Assembly: GCA_029339195.1 (NCBI GenBank)
Contig: JAPTJF010000657.1
Span: forward strand, 1-23,184
Direction: 5' to 3'
Source of the DNA: Micractinium sp. NFX-FRZ
Lineage: Eukaryota > Chlorophyta > Trebouxiophyceae > Chlorellales > Chlorellaceae
Length of the DNA: 23,184 nucleotides
The notes below the pieces were generated by a model, which was not told where the DNA came from, did not search any database, and worked only from the letters and a program-made list of their open reading frames with translations. This document shows positions 21,801-23,184 of this stretch, one piece after another (position 1 is the first letter of the stretch; the number at the start of each line of letters is the position of its first letter). A program made the translations under genes and the position numbers.

Positions 21801-22916
21801 GAGATGGAGGTGGGGAAGGGCAGCCCAGCGCAGTCAGCAGCGCAGCAGGAGCGCAGGTGGCACGTCGCCCCGCACTCCGCAGTTGGCTGCCTTTCCACAA
21901 GGGCTGTGCCACGTGCGGCAGAATGGGGAGGAGGAGATGGGGCGGCTGGAACCCGCCCGCGCTTGCGCATGCGAACCCCGCCACTCCTCTCCTGCCCAAG
22001 ACCCTCTTCTGTGATCGTTGCTGCGCACGCCCTGCTGCCCCGCACCCCGCTGCCCGCAGATCAACGGCCGCACCCAGCTCAGGGAGGCGCTGTCGATCCT
22101 GGGGGCCTGCAGGTGGGTGCAGCCTGTGGTAGCCAGGCAATGGGAAGGGAACAGAGAGGGGTGGGAATCCTTCCTTGTGTGGTGGGGGTGGAGGGCAGGG
22201 CGAACAGGGCGCGCCCGTCCCGCCGGCCGTTGAATGGGGCAGGGGTGGGGCGGAGGGTGGGGTGGGGTGGATGTGGGGAACAGGTTGTGCAGGCATGCCA
22301 GGGCTCTGCACAGGCAGAGGCATTGCTAGGCACAATCTCGCCCTGCTGTTTCCCGTGCTGGAGTCTTCAAAGGCATGGGGCGGGGTAACAACGCGATGTG
22401 GTGCCTGCCCAGGGGCTGGGCATGGCATGCTGAAGCGGGTAGCCCAGCGGCTGCCAGGTGGCAATGGACCACGCTGCCTGCCAACGCTGCTGTCACGTGC
22501 GCACCTGCTCGCAGGGCCGATGACCTGCTGGCTGTGGAGGTGCTGTGGACTCCCGAGGAGGAGGTGAGCGGGGCAGCCTGCAGAGGGAGGCGGGCAGGGC
22601 AGCAGGGATTAGTGCGCCCACCCCCCGGCTGCCAACCTGCCAACGGCCCCTGCCTGCACCCGAGGGTCGCTCTCTGATGCCCTGCCGCCTGCGAAGCGTC
22701 CGTCCCCTTAGCCTGCCCACCAGCCCGCTACCCTGCCTGTCACGTAACCCTACCCGCATGCCTGACCTCCCACCCATACTGCCTACCCTGAACCCTAATC
22801 CTGCCCCTCACCTCCCCCCATTCATGATCCTCCCCTCTCCCTCCTCACCATCTCAGGACGATTTCTTCACTGTGGAGGACCTGGCTTACGACTACCCCAC
22901 ACTCAACACACTCTGA
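18877..22916 (+). CDS. DUF1517 chloroplast membrane protein (FLAP1-like), 10 exons
   Basis: Exons: 18877-19501, 19789-19914, 20158-20234, 20510-20612, 20974-21089, 21381-21457, 21666-21744, 22060-22112, 22515-22563, 22857-22916; phases agree, 454 residues. Residues 1-90 are Arg/Ala/Pro-rich (transit peptide). A hydrophobic stretch at 100-117 ends AGAAEA. A Ser/Gly/Phe-rich linker spans about 120-205, and a membrane span lies at 225-246 after a GYGMGYPMYGGGGG loop. The DUF1517 domain follows: VGKVQVGLLASARELQQDLE near 272, then TVLALMRNPDYCVYG, FNQLSLQERGKF, ELIVVTLIVAADGGFKLP and LLAVEVLWTPEEEDDFFTVE, ending at DYPTLNTL. The best-known plant member, Arabidopsis FLAP1, helps photosynthesis acclimate to fluctuating light; equating this gene with FLAP1 rather than another DUF1517 paralogue is inference. 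Intron 2 has a GC donor (CAG|GCACGT). Start ATG 18877 lies in ACCAATGC. Confidence 0.85.
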
Positions 22917-23184
22917 GAGGGGCTGTTGTACAGCTTCTTGGCAGCAAGAAGGCGTGGAGCCCTGCGGGAGCCCTGCAGCTGCTCCACACCACTGATGTCA
23001 GATGCCCTGAAAGAGAGTCAGCTGCAAGACGGTGCTGCCCTGCAGCTCCTCTGCCTGTCCAACTTTACGTGTGAGCGGCGGATTGGCACTCTGTGGGACA
23101 CCGAATCTGCTGAGCGCGCGGCACGCCTATGTTGAGCACGCTGCACGCCTGCTTGGGGGCTGGCCACCCCGCTCGTCACCCCGA
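22917..23184 (+). other. Presumed 3' UTR and downstream sequence of the DUF1517 gene
   Basis: The remaining 268 bases after the stop codon contain no UGUAA motif and no recognisable exon. An open frame at 22926-23135 has no domain-like features. The poly(A) site may lie beyond the window. Confidence 0.4.

Noticed and set aside
21541..22464. 307-residue minus-strand open frame
   Set aside because: It is antisense to exons 7 and 8 of the DUF1517 gene and their introns, is Pro-rich and has no recognisable motif.

Overview
The window looks like nuclear DNA from a GC-rich green alga, probably a chlorophyte of the Trebouxiophyceae or Chlorophyceae type. Four things point there. Genes are broken into many short exons by small GT-AG (and some GC-AG) introns. 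UGUAA-type poly(A) signals follow several stop codons. CAG/GCC microsatellites are frequent. Two genes encode chloroplast proteins known from plants and algae: the calcium-sensing receptor CAS and a DUF1517/FLAP1-like protein. No tRNA, rRNA, transposon or CRISPR array was seen. All gene models were assembled by hand from splice signals, reading phase and protein logic; no transcript data were available.

Layout. (1) 1-497 (+): 3' end of an ASCC2-like CUE-family protein. (2) 883-4234 (-): a 10-exon, 445-residue drug/metabolite (EamA-type) transporter, convergent with gene 1. (3) 5099-11899 (-): a 28-exon, 876-residue leucine-rich-repeat receptor-like kinase with a signal peptide, a Cys-containing N-cap, eight 27-residue LRRs, a Cys-bearing C-cap, a Pro/Ser/Thr stalk, one membrane span and a cytoplasmic Raf-like (TKL) kinase. 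(4) 12564-14498 (-): a 3-exon, 504-residue F-box/LRR protein. (5) 15166-18527 (-): an 8-exon, 442-residue thylakoid CAS protein with a degenerate rhodanese domain. (6) 18877-22916 (+): a 10-exon, 454-residue DUF1517 chloroplast membrane protein, head-to-head with CAS across 349 bp. The last 268 bases hold its presumed 3' UTR.

How the genes relate. CAS and the FLAP1-like gene are both linked in plants or algae to acclimation of photosynthesis to changing light, and they share one short divergent intergenic region, so co-regulation is plausible (inference). The receptor kinase is the most unusual gene. Complete LRR receptor kinases are characteristic of land plants, and this one joins LRR exons of fixed 81-nt size to a Raf-like kinase carrying DFN in place of DFG. 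Its LRR exons are tandemly duplicated together with their introns, so the history of the ectodomain is readable in the DNA. Six of about 54 inferred introns start with GC rather than GT, which is a high proportion.
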